NCBI RefSeq assembly: GCF_001741865.1 | Contig: NZ_CP017147.1 | Location: 3,525,001 to 3,589,000, forward strand | Direction of reading: 5' to 3' | DNA length: 64,000 nt | Origin: Bosea vaviloviae | GTDB lineage: Bacteria; Pseudomonadota; Alphaproteobacteria; Rhizobiales; Beijerinckiaceae | Shown here: positions 49,720-58,441 of the stretch, piece after piece | How positions within the stretch are numbered: the stretch's first letter is position 1 | Layout: each line of letters opens with the position of its first letter | The notes under the pieces: generated by a model | Told to the model about the DNA's origin: nothing | Databases searched by the model: none | What the model saw: the letters and a program-made list of their open reading frames with translations, nothing else | Made by a program: the position numbers and the translations under genes

Positions 49720-51594
49720 TCAATCCCTCAACGGCCGCGGCACCGTCACGGGCCGCGCCTCTCTCGCCTGCGAGGCGAGGCGGACGGCTGCGTTCACCGC
49801 GCCGAAGCCCGCATAGCCGCCGCGCCGCTCGACGATCTCGAAGAAGAAGCGCTGCGCGAAGACATGGGTGTAGACCTGCAGGAACTCGGCCTCGCCGTCG
49901 CGGTCATAGAGGATGTGGTGATCGCGCAAGGCGTCGATGAAATCCGGATCGAGCCCGTGCCGCGCCTCCAGATCCTCGTAATAGTTCTCGGGAATGTCGA
50001 GGAAGGAGAGGCCCGCAGCGCGCATCGCCGTCACCGCCGCGAAGATGTCGGGCGCGCTGAAGGCGATATGCTGCACGCCCGAGCCGAAATGCTCGGAGAC
50101 GAAGCGCGAGGACAGGGTCCGCGTCGCCTGAGAGCCATTGAGCACGAAGCGCAATGAGCCGTCGGCGCTGACGATCGGGCGGCTCTCGACGAGGCCGGCA
50201 GGATCGGCGATCGCGGTTTGCGGGATGCGCTCGAGATGGAAGAGCGAGGTGTAGAACAAGAGCCAGGACAGCATCTCCTCATAGTCCATCGACTGGGAGA
50301 TGTGATCGACGCTTTGCAGGAGGGCGGGCGCAGGCGCGGCGCCATCGGGCCTGGCGACGAAGTCCTTCTCCCAGATATGGGCGAGCTCGCCAGTGGCCTG
50401 GGTGAAATAGATCAATGAACCGCCGACGCCGCGAATGGCGGGGATATGCATCTCACCGGGGCCGACGGGCTGCTCGAAGGCCGTGATCTTTAAATCCCGC
50501 GCCCGGGCCATGGTCTGCTCGACATTGTCGACGCGCAGGCAGATCGCGCAGACGCCGGGCCCATGCATGATCGCATGCGACTGGGCAAAACCGTCCTTCT
50601 CGGTGTTGAGCACGAGGTTGATGCCGCCCTGGCTCCAGCGCGTCACCATCTTGCTGCGATGCGTGCCGGTCTGCTGGAAGCCCAGCGCCTTGAACAGCGC
50701 GGCGAGATCGGCGGCCGTATCCTCGTCCAGCGCGAATTCGAGGAACTCGACGCCCTCGACATGCGCGCGCGGCGGCAGATGCGGCGTGGTCTGGTCGGCG
50801 AGCGCGATCAGCGAGCGCATGCCGTCGGTCGCGAGCCGGCGGGCCGAGCCCGCCCGGAACTGGTCGTTGAAGATCTCGTGCGAGAGCGGCCCGGAATAGC
50901 CTGTCGCCTCGACCGCCCTGACGAAATCGGCGACGGCAAGATCGCCCTGGCCGGGAAAGCAGCGGAAATGCCGGCTCCAGCTCAGCACATCCATGTCGAG
51001 CTTGGGCGCATCGGCGAGCTGGACGAGGAAGATGCGGTCGCCGGGGATCGAGGCGATCGGCTCCACCGGCGAGTTGCGCGCCAGCGTGTGGAAGGAATCG
51101 AGGATCAGCCCGATGCGCGCGTGACCGGCGCGGCGCACAATCTCCCAGGCGTCGCGATAGTCGTTGACGTGGCGGCCCCAGGCCAGCGCCTCGAAGCCGA
51201 CGCGCACGCCGAATTTCGCCGCGAGCTCGCCGAGTTCACGCAGATCGGTCGCTGCCCGGTCGATGCCGCCGAGCGATTGCGGCGAGACATTCGAGCAGAT
51301 CAGCATCAGCTCGGCACCGAGCTCGTTCATGATCGCGAATTTGCGCTCCGCCCGGGCGAAGGTTCGCGCCCGCAGCGGCTCGGGCATGCCCTCGAAGTCG
51401 CGGAAAGGCTGGAAGGCCGAGATCGTAAGGCCGAGATCGGTGATCATCTTGCCGACGTCGCGCGGGCTGCCGTCAAAGGTCAGGAAATCGTTCTCGAAGA
51501 CCTCGACCGCGTCGAACCCGGCTGCGGCGATGGCCTGTAGTTTCTCCGTGAGATCGCCGCTGAGCGAGACGGTCGCGATCGAGGTCGGGTTCAT
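49720..51594 (-). CDS. quiC: 3-Dehydroshikimate dehydratase, QuiC type, fused to an HPPD-like domain
   Basis: 624 aa in two domains. The N-terminal TIM barrel (residues 1-270) has E135 (VGFEALAWG), D166 (LILDSFH), Q192 (FLVQLADA) and E240 (LSHEIFND), which match the four metal-binding positions I recall for bacterial QuiC dehydratases, and H169. The C-terminal half is two vicinal-oxygen-chelate repeats like 4-hydroxyphenylpyruvate dioxygenase, with its metal triad intact in SVDHISQ, GVQHIAFS and FFFEIVERRGG. The barrel converts 3-dehydroshikimate to protocatechuate; the role of the second domain is unclear. It ends an operon with a shikimate-dehydrogenase-like gene and an importer. Five bases after the upstream gene. 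Confidence 0.93.
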   Translation of the reverse strand: MNPTSIATVSLSGDLTEKLQAIAAAGFDAVEVFENDFLTFDGSPRDVGKMITDLGLTISAFQPFRDFEGMPEPLRARTFARAERKFAIMNELGAELMLICSNVSPQSLGGIDRAATDLRELGELAAKFGVRVGFEALAWGRHVNDYRDAWEIVRRAGHARIGLILDSFHTLARNSPVEPIASIPGDRIFLVQLADAPKLDMDVLSWSRHFRCFPGQGDLAVADFVRAVEATGYSGPLSHEIFNDQFRAGSARRLATDGMRSLIALADQTTPHLPPRAHVEGVEFLEFALDEDTAADLAALFKALGFQQTGTHRSKMVTRWSQGGINLVLNTEKDGFAQSHAIMHGPGVCAICLRVDNVEQTMARARDLKITAFEQPVGPGEMHIPAIRGVGGSLIYFTQATGELAHIWEKDFVARPDGAAPAPALLQSVDHISQSMDYEEMLSWLLFYTSLFHLERIPQTAIADPAGLVESRPIVSADGSLRFVLNGSQATRTLSSRFVSEHFGSGVQHIAFSAPDIFAAVTAMRAAGLSFLDIPENYYEDLEARHGLDPDFIDALRDHHILYDRDGEAEFLQVYTHVFAQRFFFEIVERRGGYAGFGAVNAAVRLASQAREARPVTVPRPLRD

Positions 51595-51599
51595 GCCGC

Positions 51600-52652
51600 T
51601 TACGCCCTTGCCTGGTGGTCGATGGTGACGAGGCTTCCACGCCGCGCAGCCTCACTGATGGCCTCGACGACCGCAAGCGTGCGGGCGGCGTCAGCGGCGC
51701 TGGTGATGGGCTGCTCGGTGCCCCGGATCACGGCGCAGAAATGCCTGAGCTGCTCAGCCAGAGGCTCAACGGGCGCGACCGCGCGGCTTTCCCTAAGCAA
51801 AGGCTCCCACCAGCCCTGCTTGCCCTCATAGCGCCAGAGCTCGAGCTTCGGCAGCGACAGCGAGCCCTCGCTGCCGGCGATCAGATAGCAATGCCCGTCG
51901 CGCTGGGGATAGGCCTTGTTCTCGCCCGATGAGAGCTCCCAGCTCCAGGGCGCGGGCGTTGCGTCCGAGACGGTTGCCGTACCGAGCGCGCCGTTAGTGA
52001 AGCGGAAGGTGAGGGCGGCGGTGTCCTCCACTGCAAAGCCGCGCGTGGCGTTCGAATTCATGGCCTGCACCGCGTCGATCTCGCCGCAGATGAAGCGCAG
52101 ATTATCGATGTCGTGGATCAGGTTGATCAGCACCGGGCCGCCCCCGGCTTCGCGCCGCCAGGCGACGTCGAAATAATCGTCAGGCTTGCGGATCAGGAAC
52201 AGCGAGTTGACCGCGACCAGCCGGCCGATGCCGCCGTCCTGGACGATTTTGCGCGCTGCCTTGACGATCGGGTTGTGGCGGCGGTGATGGCCGGCGAGGA
52301 CCGGTATGCCGGTGCGGGCCTGTGCCTCGACCAGCTTCTGCGCTGAAGCCACGCTCTCAGCCAGCGGCTTCTCGACCAACACCGGAACGCCGGCTTCGAG
52401 GCAGGCGAGCGCGCCCGGCACATGCAAGACATTGGGTGTGGCGATGATCGCGCCATCGGGCGTCATCGCCGCCAGCATCGCCTCGGGTGAGGCAAACCAG
52501 GGCGTGCCGCGCTCGGCCGCGAGCGCCCGAGCTTCGTCTGTCGGATCGCAGATCGCGGCGCAGGCGCAGTCCGGGGATGTGTCGAGCCGCTGCAGATGGG
52601 CGAGCCCGATGAGGCCCGCGCCGATGAGGGCGATGTTCAGCTTGGCGCTCAT
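51600..52652 (-). CDS. Gfo/Idh/MocA family oxidoreductase
   Basis: 350 aa. N-terminal Rossmann fold ALIGAGLIGLAHLQRL and the family motif VLVEKPLAES (the Lys is catalytic in many members), then GHHRRHNPIVKAARKIV and a beta-sheet C-terminal domain. NAD(P)-dependent oxidation of a polyol or cyclitol-like compound is typical. Set in a shikimate/quinate operon it might act on a ring-hydroxyl substrate such as quinate or an epimer; that is inference. ATGA overlap with the LivF-like gene upstream. Confidence 0.9.
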   Translation of the reverse strand: MSAKLNIALIGAGLIGLAHLQRLDTSPDCACAAICDPTDEARALAAERGTPWFASPEAMLAAMTPDGAIIATPNVLHVPGALACLEAGVPVLVEKPLAESVASAQKLVEAQARTGIPVLAGHHRRHNPIVKAARKIVQDGGIGRLVAVNSLFLIRKPDDYFDVAWRREAGGGPVLINLIHDIDNLRFICGEIDAVQAMNSNATRGFAVEDTAALTFRFTNGALGTATVSDATPAPWSWELSSGENKAYPQRDGHCYLIAGSEGSLSLPKLELWRYEGKQGWWEPLLRESRAVAPVEPLAEQLRHFCAVIRGTEQPITSAADAARTLAVVEAISEAARRGSLVTIDHQARA

Positions 52653-53386
52653 GCCGCCTCCGTCATCGCGCCGCCGAGGAAGAGCTGGCCGACGCGCGGA
52701 TCGGCCAGGATCTCGGCCGCTGGTCCCTGCATGCGGGTCTGGCCGAGTTCGAGCACCAGGCCCTCATCGGAGATCTCCAGCGCCGAGCGGGCGTTCTGCT
52801 CGACCATCAGGATCGTCACGCCCTTGGCGCGCAGATCCTTCAGAATGCCGAAGGTCTCCTTCACCAGCATCGGCGAAAGGCCGATCGAGGGTTCGTCGAT
52901 CAGCACCAGCTTGGGATCGAGCAGGAGGCCACGCACGATCTCGAGCTGCTTCTGCTCGCCGCCGGAGAGGGTCGAGGCCTGGTTGTCGGCCTTGCGCCGC
53001 AAGGCCGGAAAACGGTCGAGCGCGGCCTCCAGGCGCTTGGGCATGTCGGTGATATCAGAGCCGGCGGCGACGGCGCCCAATTCGATATTGTGGCGCACCG
53101 AGAGCTCGGGGAATATGTTGCGGCCTTGCGGCACATAGCAGATGCCGGCTTCCAGCAGCTTGCGCTGGTTCCAGTTGGTGATGTCGGCGCCTTCCAGACG
53201 AATCTGGCCCTCGCGCACCTTGAGCAGGCCGAAGATCGCCTTGAACACGGTCGATTTGCCGGCGCCGTTGGGGCCTATCACGGTGGTGATCGCGGCACGC
53301 GGGATCTTGAAACTCGTGCCGTTCAGGATGGTCATGGCGCCATAGCCGCCGACCACGCCGTCGAGTTCGAGGATGGGTGTGCTCAT
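52649..53386 (-). CDS. LIV-type ABC ATPase, LivF-like (operon 2)
   Basis: 245 aa. Walker A GPNGAGKS, the LivF Q-loop CYVPQGRNIFPELSVRHNI, signature LSGGEQKQLEI, Walker B LVLIDEPSIGLSP and the switch ILMVEQNARSAL are all canonical. Its stop overlaps the Gfo/Idh/MocA ATG by four bases. It powers the second importer with the LivG-like partner encoded ten bases upstream. Confidence 0.93.
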   Translation of the reverse strand: MSTPILELDGVVGGYGAMTILNGTSFKIPRAAITTVIGPNGAGKSTVFKAIFGLLKVREGQIRLEGADITNWNQRKLLEAGICYVPQGRNIFPELSVRHNIELGAVAAGSDITDMPKRLEAALDRFPALRRKADNQASTLSGGEQKQLEIVRGLLLDPKLVLIDEPSIGLSPMLVKETFGILKDLRAKGVTILMVEQNARSALEISDEGLVLELGQTRMQGPAAEILADPRVGQLFLGGAMTEAA

Positions 53387-53396
53387 GACGCTCTCC

Positions 53397-54158
53397 TCAA
53401 TGCCCCAGATAGGCTTCGATGACCGCCGGATTGGCCCTGACCTGCGCCGGCGTGCCCTCGGCCAGCACCTTGCCTTCGGCCAGCACGATCACCCGCGAGC
53501 ACAGCGACATCACGAAATCCATGTTGTGCTCGATCACCACGAAGGTTGCGCCCTGTTCGGCGTTGATGGCGCGCAGCCGCTCCTTGAGATCTCCCAGCAT
53601 GGTCAGGTTGACGCCGCCGGCCGGCTCGTCGAGCAGCACGAGACGCGGGCCGGCCATGAAGGCCATTGCCGCGTCGAGCAGCTTCTGCTGGCCGTAGGAC
53701 AGCCCGCCCGCCTTCTCGTCGATGAGATGGCCGAGCTTGAAGAAGCTGATCATCTGGTCGGCCTTCCTGGACAGCCCCGCATCGCGCGACCCGAAGAAGC
53801 GCGACAGCATCGAGCCTTCATGCTCCTGGCCGGCGAGGATCAGGTTCTCGCGCACCGAGAGCTCGGGGAAGACCTGCAGCAGCTGGAAGGTGCGGCTGAC
53901 GCCGCGCCGGTTGAGCTCGGAGGGACGCAGATTGGTGACGTCCCGGCCGTCGAGCTTGACCGAACCTTCGCTCGGCTCGAGCTGGCCGAGGATGCAGTTG
54001 AACAGGGTCGACTTGCCGCAGCCATTGGGGCCGATGATGCCGAGGATCTCGCCCTCATTGACCGAGAAGGAGACCCCATTGACGGCCTTGATGCCGCCGA
54101 AGGCCTTGTGGAGGTTGGTGACTTCGAGAACCTTGTTGGCTTCGAGAATCTGGGCCAT
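53397..54158 (-). CDS. LIV-type ABC ATPase, LivG-like (operon 2)
   Basis: 253 aa. Walker A GPNGCGKS, signature LSYGQQKLLDAAM, Walker B LVLLDEPAGGVN and switch FVVIEHNMDFV. The Asn-Gly-Cys before Gly-Lys in Walker A is a mild variant (usually GAGK). In contrast to operon 1, the signature motif is standard. The start overlaps the LivM-like stop by one base. Confidence 0.93.
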   Translation of the reverse strand: MAQILEANKVLEVTNLHKAFGGIKAVNGVSFSVNEGEILGIIGPNGCGKSTLFNCILGQLEPSEGSVKLDGRDVTNLRPSELNRRGVSRTFQLLQVFPELSVRENLILAGQEHEGSMLSRFFGSRDAGLSRKADQMISFFKLGHLIDEKAGGLSYGQQKLLDAAMAFMAGPRLVLLDEPAGGVNLTMLGDLKERLRAINAEQGATFVVIEHNMDFVMSLCSRVIVLAEGKVLAEGTPAQVRANPAVIEAYLGH

Positions 54159-55183
54159 CAGCGCGCTCCCGCCTTGCCGCTAAGCTTCGCCCAGCCGCGC
54201 TCCAGCAGCCCGCTCACCCCTTGCGGGCAGGCGATCAGCAGCAGCATGACGATGGTCGCGAAGATGATGAGATAGAGCGAGCCGGCGAAGCGCAGCCATT
54301 CCGGCAGCACGACGCCGAGCAGCGCGCCAATGAAGGGGCCGAGCAGATAGCCCGAGCCGCCCGCCACCACCATCAGCAGCAGGAAGAAGCTCTGCGACAG
54401 CGAGAAGGGCGAGGGGTCGATGAACTCGACCAGCGGCGCGTAGAGCACGCCGGCAAAGCCCGCATAGGCCGAGCCGATGGCGAAGGCGAGCAGCGTGTAC
54501 ATTCGCGTGTCGACGCCAAGGCTTGCCGCCCGGATCGGGTTCTCGCGCAAGGCGGTGAAGGCGCGGCCCCAGGGGCTGCGGATCATCCACCACAGCACGA
54601 CCGCGAGGATGAAGGTGACGACGACGACGAAGCGGTGGAATTCGAGCGCGCCGAACAGCTTGATGCCGAGGAACTCCGGCCGGTTGATGTTGGAGATGCC
54701 GAAGACGCCGCCGGTGAGCCATTGCTCGTTGCGCATGATCAGCCAGATCAGCGTCGAGAAGGCGAGCGTGACGAAGGCGAGGTAATGCGCCTTGACCCTG
54801 AGCGCCGGAAAGCCGAGCACGAGGCCGACAGCGAAGGTCAGGAGCCCCGACAGCGCGAAGGCGGCATACCAGGAGACGCCGTATTTCGTGGTCAGGATCG
54901 CCGTCGTGTAGGCGCCCAACCCCATGAAGGCGGCCTGTGCCAGCGATTTGAGGCCGGCATAGCCCAGCGTCAGGTTCAGCCCCATCACCGCGACGCTCAT
55001 CACCAGCCAGAGCGAGAGCACATAGGTGCCGTAGCGCCCCATGCCGACCGGGGCGAACCAGAGGATGACGGCGCCCGCTATCAGCGTGAGCAGCGAGCCG
55101 TCGACGAAGGCGGGCAGGGAGAGGCGGCTGCGCTGCGGCAGGCTCTCATGCTGCAGGCTCTCATGGGTTGCGGGCGCGGTCAT
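54158..55183 (-). CDS. LIV-type ABC permease, LivM-like (operon 2)
   Basis: 341 aa. The ATG at 55183 overlaps the LivH-like stop by four bases, which fixes the start though the frame stays open further. LNLTLGYAGLKSLAQAAFMGLGAYTTAIL is the LivM N-terminal signature, then RVKAHYLAFVTLAFSTLIWLIMRNEQWLTGGVFG and the coupling loop GRAFTALRENPIRAASLGVD. The N-terminal 28 residues before the first helix are polar and cytoplasmic. Confidence 0.93.
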   Translation of the reverse strand: MTAPATHESLQHESLPQRSRLSLPAFVDGSLLTLIAGAVILWFAPVGMGRYGTYVLSLWLVMSVAVMGLNLTLGYAGLKSLAQAAFMGLGAYTTAILTTKYGVSWYAAFALSGLLTFAVGLVLGFPALRVKAHYLAFVTLAFSTLIWLIMRNEQWLTGGVFGISNINRPEFLGIKLFGALEFHRFVVVVTFILAVVLWWMIRSPWGRAFTALRENPIRAASLGVDTRMYTLLAFAIGSAYAGFAGVLYAPLVEFIDPSPFSLSQSFFLLLMVVAGGSGYLLGPFIGALLGVVLPEWLRFAGSLYLIIFATIVMLLLIACPQGVSGLLERGWAKLSGKAGAR

Positions 55184-56058
55184 ACGCGACGCTCCTCTTT
55201 GCGGCCCATCAGGCCTTCCGGCTTGAGCAGGATGACGACGACGAGCAGGACGAGCGGCACGGCGAGCCGGTACTGCGTCGAGATGTAGGCGGCGGCCATG
55301 CTGTCGACGATGCCGACGATCAAACCGCCGACGAGCGCGCCGCGGACCTGGTTGAAGCCGCCGACGATCGCCGCGATGAAGGCGAACAGGCCGATGACCT
55401 CGCCATTGGAGAATTTCGCCAGATAGATCGGCGAGATCAGCACCGAGGCGACGACGGCGAGCGCGGCGTTGATGACGAAAGTCAGCAGCACCATGCGCTC
55501 CACGGGGATGCCGAGAATGCGCGCGACCGTCGGGTTCTGTGCCGTCGCCTGCATCTGGCGGCCGAGGCGGGTTCCGCCGACGAACCATTGCAGCGCCCAG
55601 ATCACCGCGAAGGCGACCGCGATGATCGCCAGATGCTGCAGCGAGATCGAAGCGCCGAAGACCGAGATGGTTTGCGAGGGCACGAAGGAGGGGAAGTTCT
55701 GCGCCTCGGCCGAGAAGCCATCCTTGGCGCCTTCCTTCATGATGATCGACAGCGCCATGGTGGCGATCGCGAGCGGCAGCACGCCGTGCTTGATCATCGG
55801 ATCGACCACGGTGAGCTTGAAGCCGACGCCGAAGACCAGAAGGAAGGCGGCGATGCCGATCAGCGCGCCAAGCCAGATCGGCGCGCCGAACAGCTTGATC
55901 GCGAGCAGGACGAGCACGGCCGGCAGCATGACGAACTCGCCCTGGGCGAAGTTGATCGTCTGCGAGGTCTGCCAGACCAGCGTGAAGCCGATGGCGGCGA
56001 GCGCATAGATCGCGCCCGTTGCGATGCCGGCGATGAGATAGGCGATGAATTCGGCCAT
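55180..56058 (-). CDS. LIV-type ABC permease, LivH-like (operon 2)
   Basis: 292 aa. YLIAGIATGAIYALAAIGFTLVWQTSQTINFAQGEFVML is the LivH N-terminal signature (GFTLVWQTSQTINFAQGE). The coupling loop is GRQMQATAQNPTVARILGIPVERM, and the C-terminus LKPEGLMGRKEERRV is typical. It forms the channel with the LivM-like partner. About 80 bases and a family A repeat separate it from the binding-protein gene. Confidence 0.93.
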   Translation of the reverse strand: MAEFIAYLIAGIATGAIYALAAIGFTLVWQTSQTINFAQGEFVMLPAVLVLLAIKLFGAPIWLGALIGIAAFLLVFGVGFKLTVVDPMIKHGVLPLAIATMALSIIMKEGAKDGFSAEAQNFPSFVPSQTISVFGASISLQHLAIIAVAFAVIWALQWFVGGTRLGRQMQATAQNPTVARILGIPVERMVLLTFVINAALAVVASVLISPIYLAKFSNGEVIGLFAFIAAIVGGFNQVRGALVGGLIVGIVDSMAAAYISTQYRLAVPLVLLVVVILLKPEGLMGRKEERRV

Positions 56059-56138
56059 GGCTTGGTGCCCTGCGATGGAGCGTCATGGTCGGGCCTGACC
56101 CGACCATCTCTGGATGAAGGCAGGCTCGTCGCCCTCAC

Positions 56139-56229
56139 CGTCATTGCGAGGAGCGAAGCGACGAAGCAATCCAGGGGGAGGCGGAGCGCTGCCGCTCCAG
56201 GATTGCTTCGGCTCACGCTCGCAATGACG
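56139..56229. repeat. Palindromic repeat, family A, short form (copy 8), inside ABC operon 2
   Basis: CGTCATTGCGAGGAGCGAAG at the left, GCTCACGCTCGCAATGACG at the right, with CAATCCAGGGGGAGG / CTCCAGGATTG inside. It stands between the binding-protein stop (56246) and the first permease start (56058), the same place as copy 4 in operon 1. Confidence 0.85.
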
Positions 56230-56245
56230 GGAGCGCGCTCGCGCC

Positions 56246-57382
56246 TTACGGCTTGAGCTTCGGCAAGGTGGCGGTGATCACCTGCTTGCCGTTGATCACC
56301 TCGGCGAGGAAGCTTTCGCGGTCGAGGTCGCCATTCTGCTCGATCGTGGTCTCCATCAGGATCCCGGGCTCCTCGGAGGGCTTGATCGTCGCGCCGCGCA
56401 GCGTGTCGGCGACGCCCTTCTTGTCGAACTTCTTCTGCTTCTCGGTCGCCCATTTGACCATGTAGACGGCCATATAGCCCTTCAGGCCGTTATGGTCGGG
56501 GGTGTAGTTGAATTTGGCGATGAACTTCTTGCCGAACTCCTGGAAGGCCGGGATCGGCGCCTCGATCGAGAGCCCGACATGGCCCTTGACGCCGTTGGCG
56601 GCTTCGCCCGCGAGCTCGATCACCTTGGAGCCGAGCAGGGTGGTCTCGCCGATCAGCGGTTTGGTGATGCCCTGCTGCTTGGCAGCGCGCAGGAAGCGGG
56701 CGCTCTCCTCTTCGTTGAGATAGACGAAGACGGCGTCGGCATTGGCGTTCTTGATCTTGATCGCGTCGGCGGCGAAGTCGGCCTGGCCCTGTTCGGTGGC
56801 GACATCGACGGCGACCTTGATGCCGGCCTTTTCAAGCTCGGGGATGATGGCGTCGCGCCCGCCCTTGCCGAAATCGTTATTGACCCAGACGACGGCGACG
56901 GAGCCTGCCTTGACGGTGTTCTTCAGGTAATTGGCGATCTTGGGCATCGCTGCAGTCTGGCTGAGCGAGGTCCGGAACAGGTACTGGTTGCCCTGCTTGG
57001 TCAGGCCGGCCGCCTCGCCGCCGACGATCTGGGCGATTTCGGCGCGCTGGGCGATCTGCATGGAGGCGCCGATGGGGCCGGAGAAGACCGGGCCGAGCAC
57101 CGCATACGTGCCCTCATCAATGGCGCGCTGCACGGCGGCCCGGGTGTTCCCGGGATTGCTCTGCGTGTCGTAATGCACGATCTCGATCTGCTTGCCGAGA
57201 ATGCCGCCCTTGGCGTTGATCTCGGCGACGGCAAGGTCGATGCCGCTCTTCCAGTTGGTGCCCGAGGTCGCGCCCGCGCCCGAGAGCTCAACGACGTCGA
57301 CGAGCTTGACCTTGTCCTGCGCCAGGGCCGGGACCGAAAGGCCCGCCGTCAGCGTCGCTGCGATGATCCAATGCGATGTCAT
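56246..57382 (-). CDS. LIV-type ABC substrate-binding protein (operon 2)
   Basis: 378 aa from the ATG at 57382, which has GGAGGAAA upstream. A signal peptide (MTSHWIIAATLTAGLSVPALAQ) precedes VKLVDVVELSGAGATSGTNW and SGIDLAVAEINAKGGILGKQIEIV, the family hallmark. FRTSLSQTAAMPKIANYL and WVNNDFGKGGRDAI line the cleft region. Its position between a shikimate-dehydrogenase-like gene and permeases, with a 3-dehydroshikimate dehydratase downstream, suggests shikimate, quinate or dehydroshikimate as ligand, but that is inference. Confidence 0.92.
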   Translation of the reverse strand: MTSHWIIAATLTAGLSVPALAQDKVKLVDVVELSGAGATSGTNWKSGIDLAVAEINAKGGILGKQIEIVHYDTQSNPGNTRAAVQRAIDEGTYAVLGPVFSGPIGASMQIAQRAEIAQIVGGEAAGLTKQGNQYLFRTSLSQTAAMPKIANYLKNTVKAGSVAVVWVNNDFGKGGRDAIIPELEKAGIKVAVDVATEQGQADFAADAIKIKNANADAVFVYLNEEESARFLRAAKQQGITKPLIGETTLLGSKVIELAGEAANGVKGHVGLSIEAPIPAFQEFGKKFIAKFNYTPDHNGLKGYMAVYMVKWATEKQKKFDKKGVADTLRGATIKPSEEPGILMETTIEQNGDLDRESFLAEVINGKQVITATLPKLKP

Positions 57383-57456
57383 GGGTATTTCCTCCACATT
57401 CTTAGCTTCGTTTCTTGGCTTGGTTTCTTGTCTCGCCCGGTTGCTCCGGGTCGTCT

Positions 57457-58341
57457 TCAGGCTGCGCGGTGGGTGGCCTCCTGCGCCGCCAGGGTTTCGT
57501 CGAAAGCCAGAGCGATCGCGCTATGCGATGGCGCCTGGCCGGTAAACAGCGCGAAGGCGTCGATGGCCTGGTTGATGCTGAGCTCGCGCCCCGTCATCAC
57601 CGTCGCGCCGGCGCTTTGAGCGGCTTTCAGCAGCGGTGTCCAGAGCGGATGATAGACCGCGTCGGCAACCCATTGAGACCTGTCGATGAGCCCGGTGGGG
57701 ACAGGCGTGTCGCGGTTCGGCAGCATGCCGATCGGCGTGCCGTTGACGATGCCCGCCGCATCGCTGACGGCGGCCTCCACGCTGGCTGCGATCTCGACGG
57801 TTACGTGCTGGCCAAGTTGCGCCGCCAGCGCCGCGGATTTGGCCGGGTCGAGATCGAACAGGCGCAGTGCCTTGACGCCACAGGAGGCGAGCGCGAAGCC
57901 GATGGCCTTGCCGACGCCGCCGGTTCCGATGATCGCGACGGGCCCGTCGCCATCCCTGCGCTTCAGCGCGCGATAGGCCGTGGCGAAGCCGCTGGCGTCG
58001 GTGTTGTAGCCCGTGAGCAGGCCGTCCCGCGCCACGATCGTGTTGACCGCGCCCATGGCGGCGGCCTCGGGCGCAAGCGCGTCGAGCAGCGGGATGACCG
58101 CTTCCTTATAGGGGAAGGTGATGTTGAGGCCGGAAAAGCCGAGCCGGCGTACGCCGTCCAGGATTACAGCGAGATCAGCCTCTTTGGCCCCGGCGATGTC
58201 GATGAGGTGGTAATGCAGCACGAAGCCGGCGGCGCGCGCGGCAGCCTCGTGCATCGCGGGCGCGGCGGAATGCGCGATCGGCGAGCCGATCAGCCCGAGC
58301 AGCACGCGCTTCGTGCGGTTGGCTATGGGAAAAGCCGGCAT
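57457..58341 (-). CDS. Shikimate/quinate dehydrogenase family protein (AroE-like)
   Basis: 294 aa. K79 in GLNITFPYKEAVIP and D115 in GYNTDASGF are the catalytic pair of the AroE family, N100 in AVNTIV is conserved, and GPVAIIGTGGVGKAIGFAL is the NAD(P) fold. The carboxylate-binding Ser-x-Ser of ordinary AroE is HSAAP here (S25 kept, second Ser is A27), which hints at a catabolic or altered-substrate branch rather than the biosynthetic enzyme. The ATG at 58341 has GAGAGGG upstream; the frame is open to 58380. First gene after the LysR regulator and before the importer. Confidence 0.88.
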   Translation of the reverse strand: MPAFPIANRTKRVLLGLIGSPIAHSAAPAMHEAAARAAGFVLHYHLIDIAGAKEADLAVILDGVRRLGFSGLNITFPYKEAVIPLLDALAPEAAAMGAVNTIVARDGLLTGYNTDASGFATAYRALKRRDGDGPVAIIGTGGVGKAIGFALASCGVKALRLFDLDPAKSAALAAQLGQHVTVEIAASVEAAVSDAAGIVNGTPIGMLPNRDTPVPTGLIDRSQWVADAVYHPLWTPLLKAAQSAGATVMTGRELSINQAIDAFALFTGQAPSHSAIALAFDETLAAQEATHRAA

Positions 58342-58441
58342 ATCCGTCCCTCTCGGCTCGCTCGTCATCTCAGCGGGCATTGCCGAGCGTCACATAGCCC
58401 GATTTGACGGGATAACGCGATAACCAATCCATCGCCATTAC
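58342..58441 (-). promoter_or_regulatory. Likely promoter region of the shikimate/quinate operon
   Basis: The 100 bases between the LysR stop and the dehydrogenase start are AT-richer than average near 58410-58455 and contain a direct GATAAC repeat (58410-58425). The LysR product may bind here. No clear -35/-10 pair is called. Confidence 0.3.

Noticed and set aside
55184..56107. Upstream extension of the operon 2 LivM-like frame
   Set aside because: Runs through the LivH-like gene in a different frame with Arg-rich sequence; the ATGA junction at 55180-55183 sets the start.
57418..57450. CCCGG / CCGGG hairpin after the shikimate-dehydrogenase-like gene
   Set aside because: Short arms and no T-run; the importer genes follow closely, so a terminator here is unlikely.
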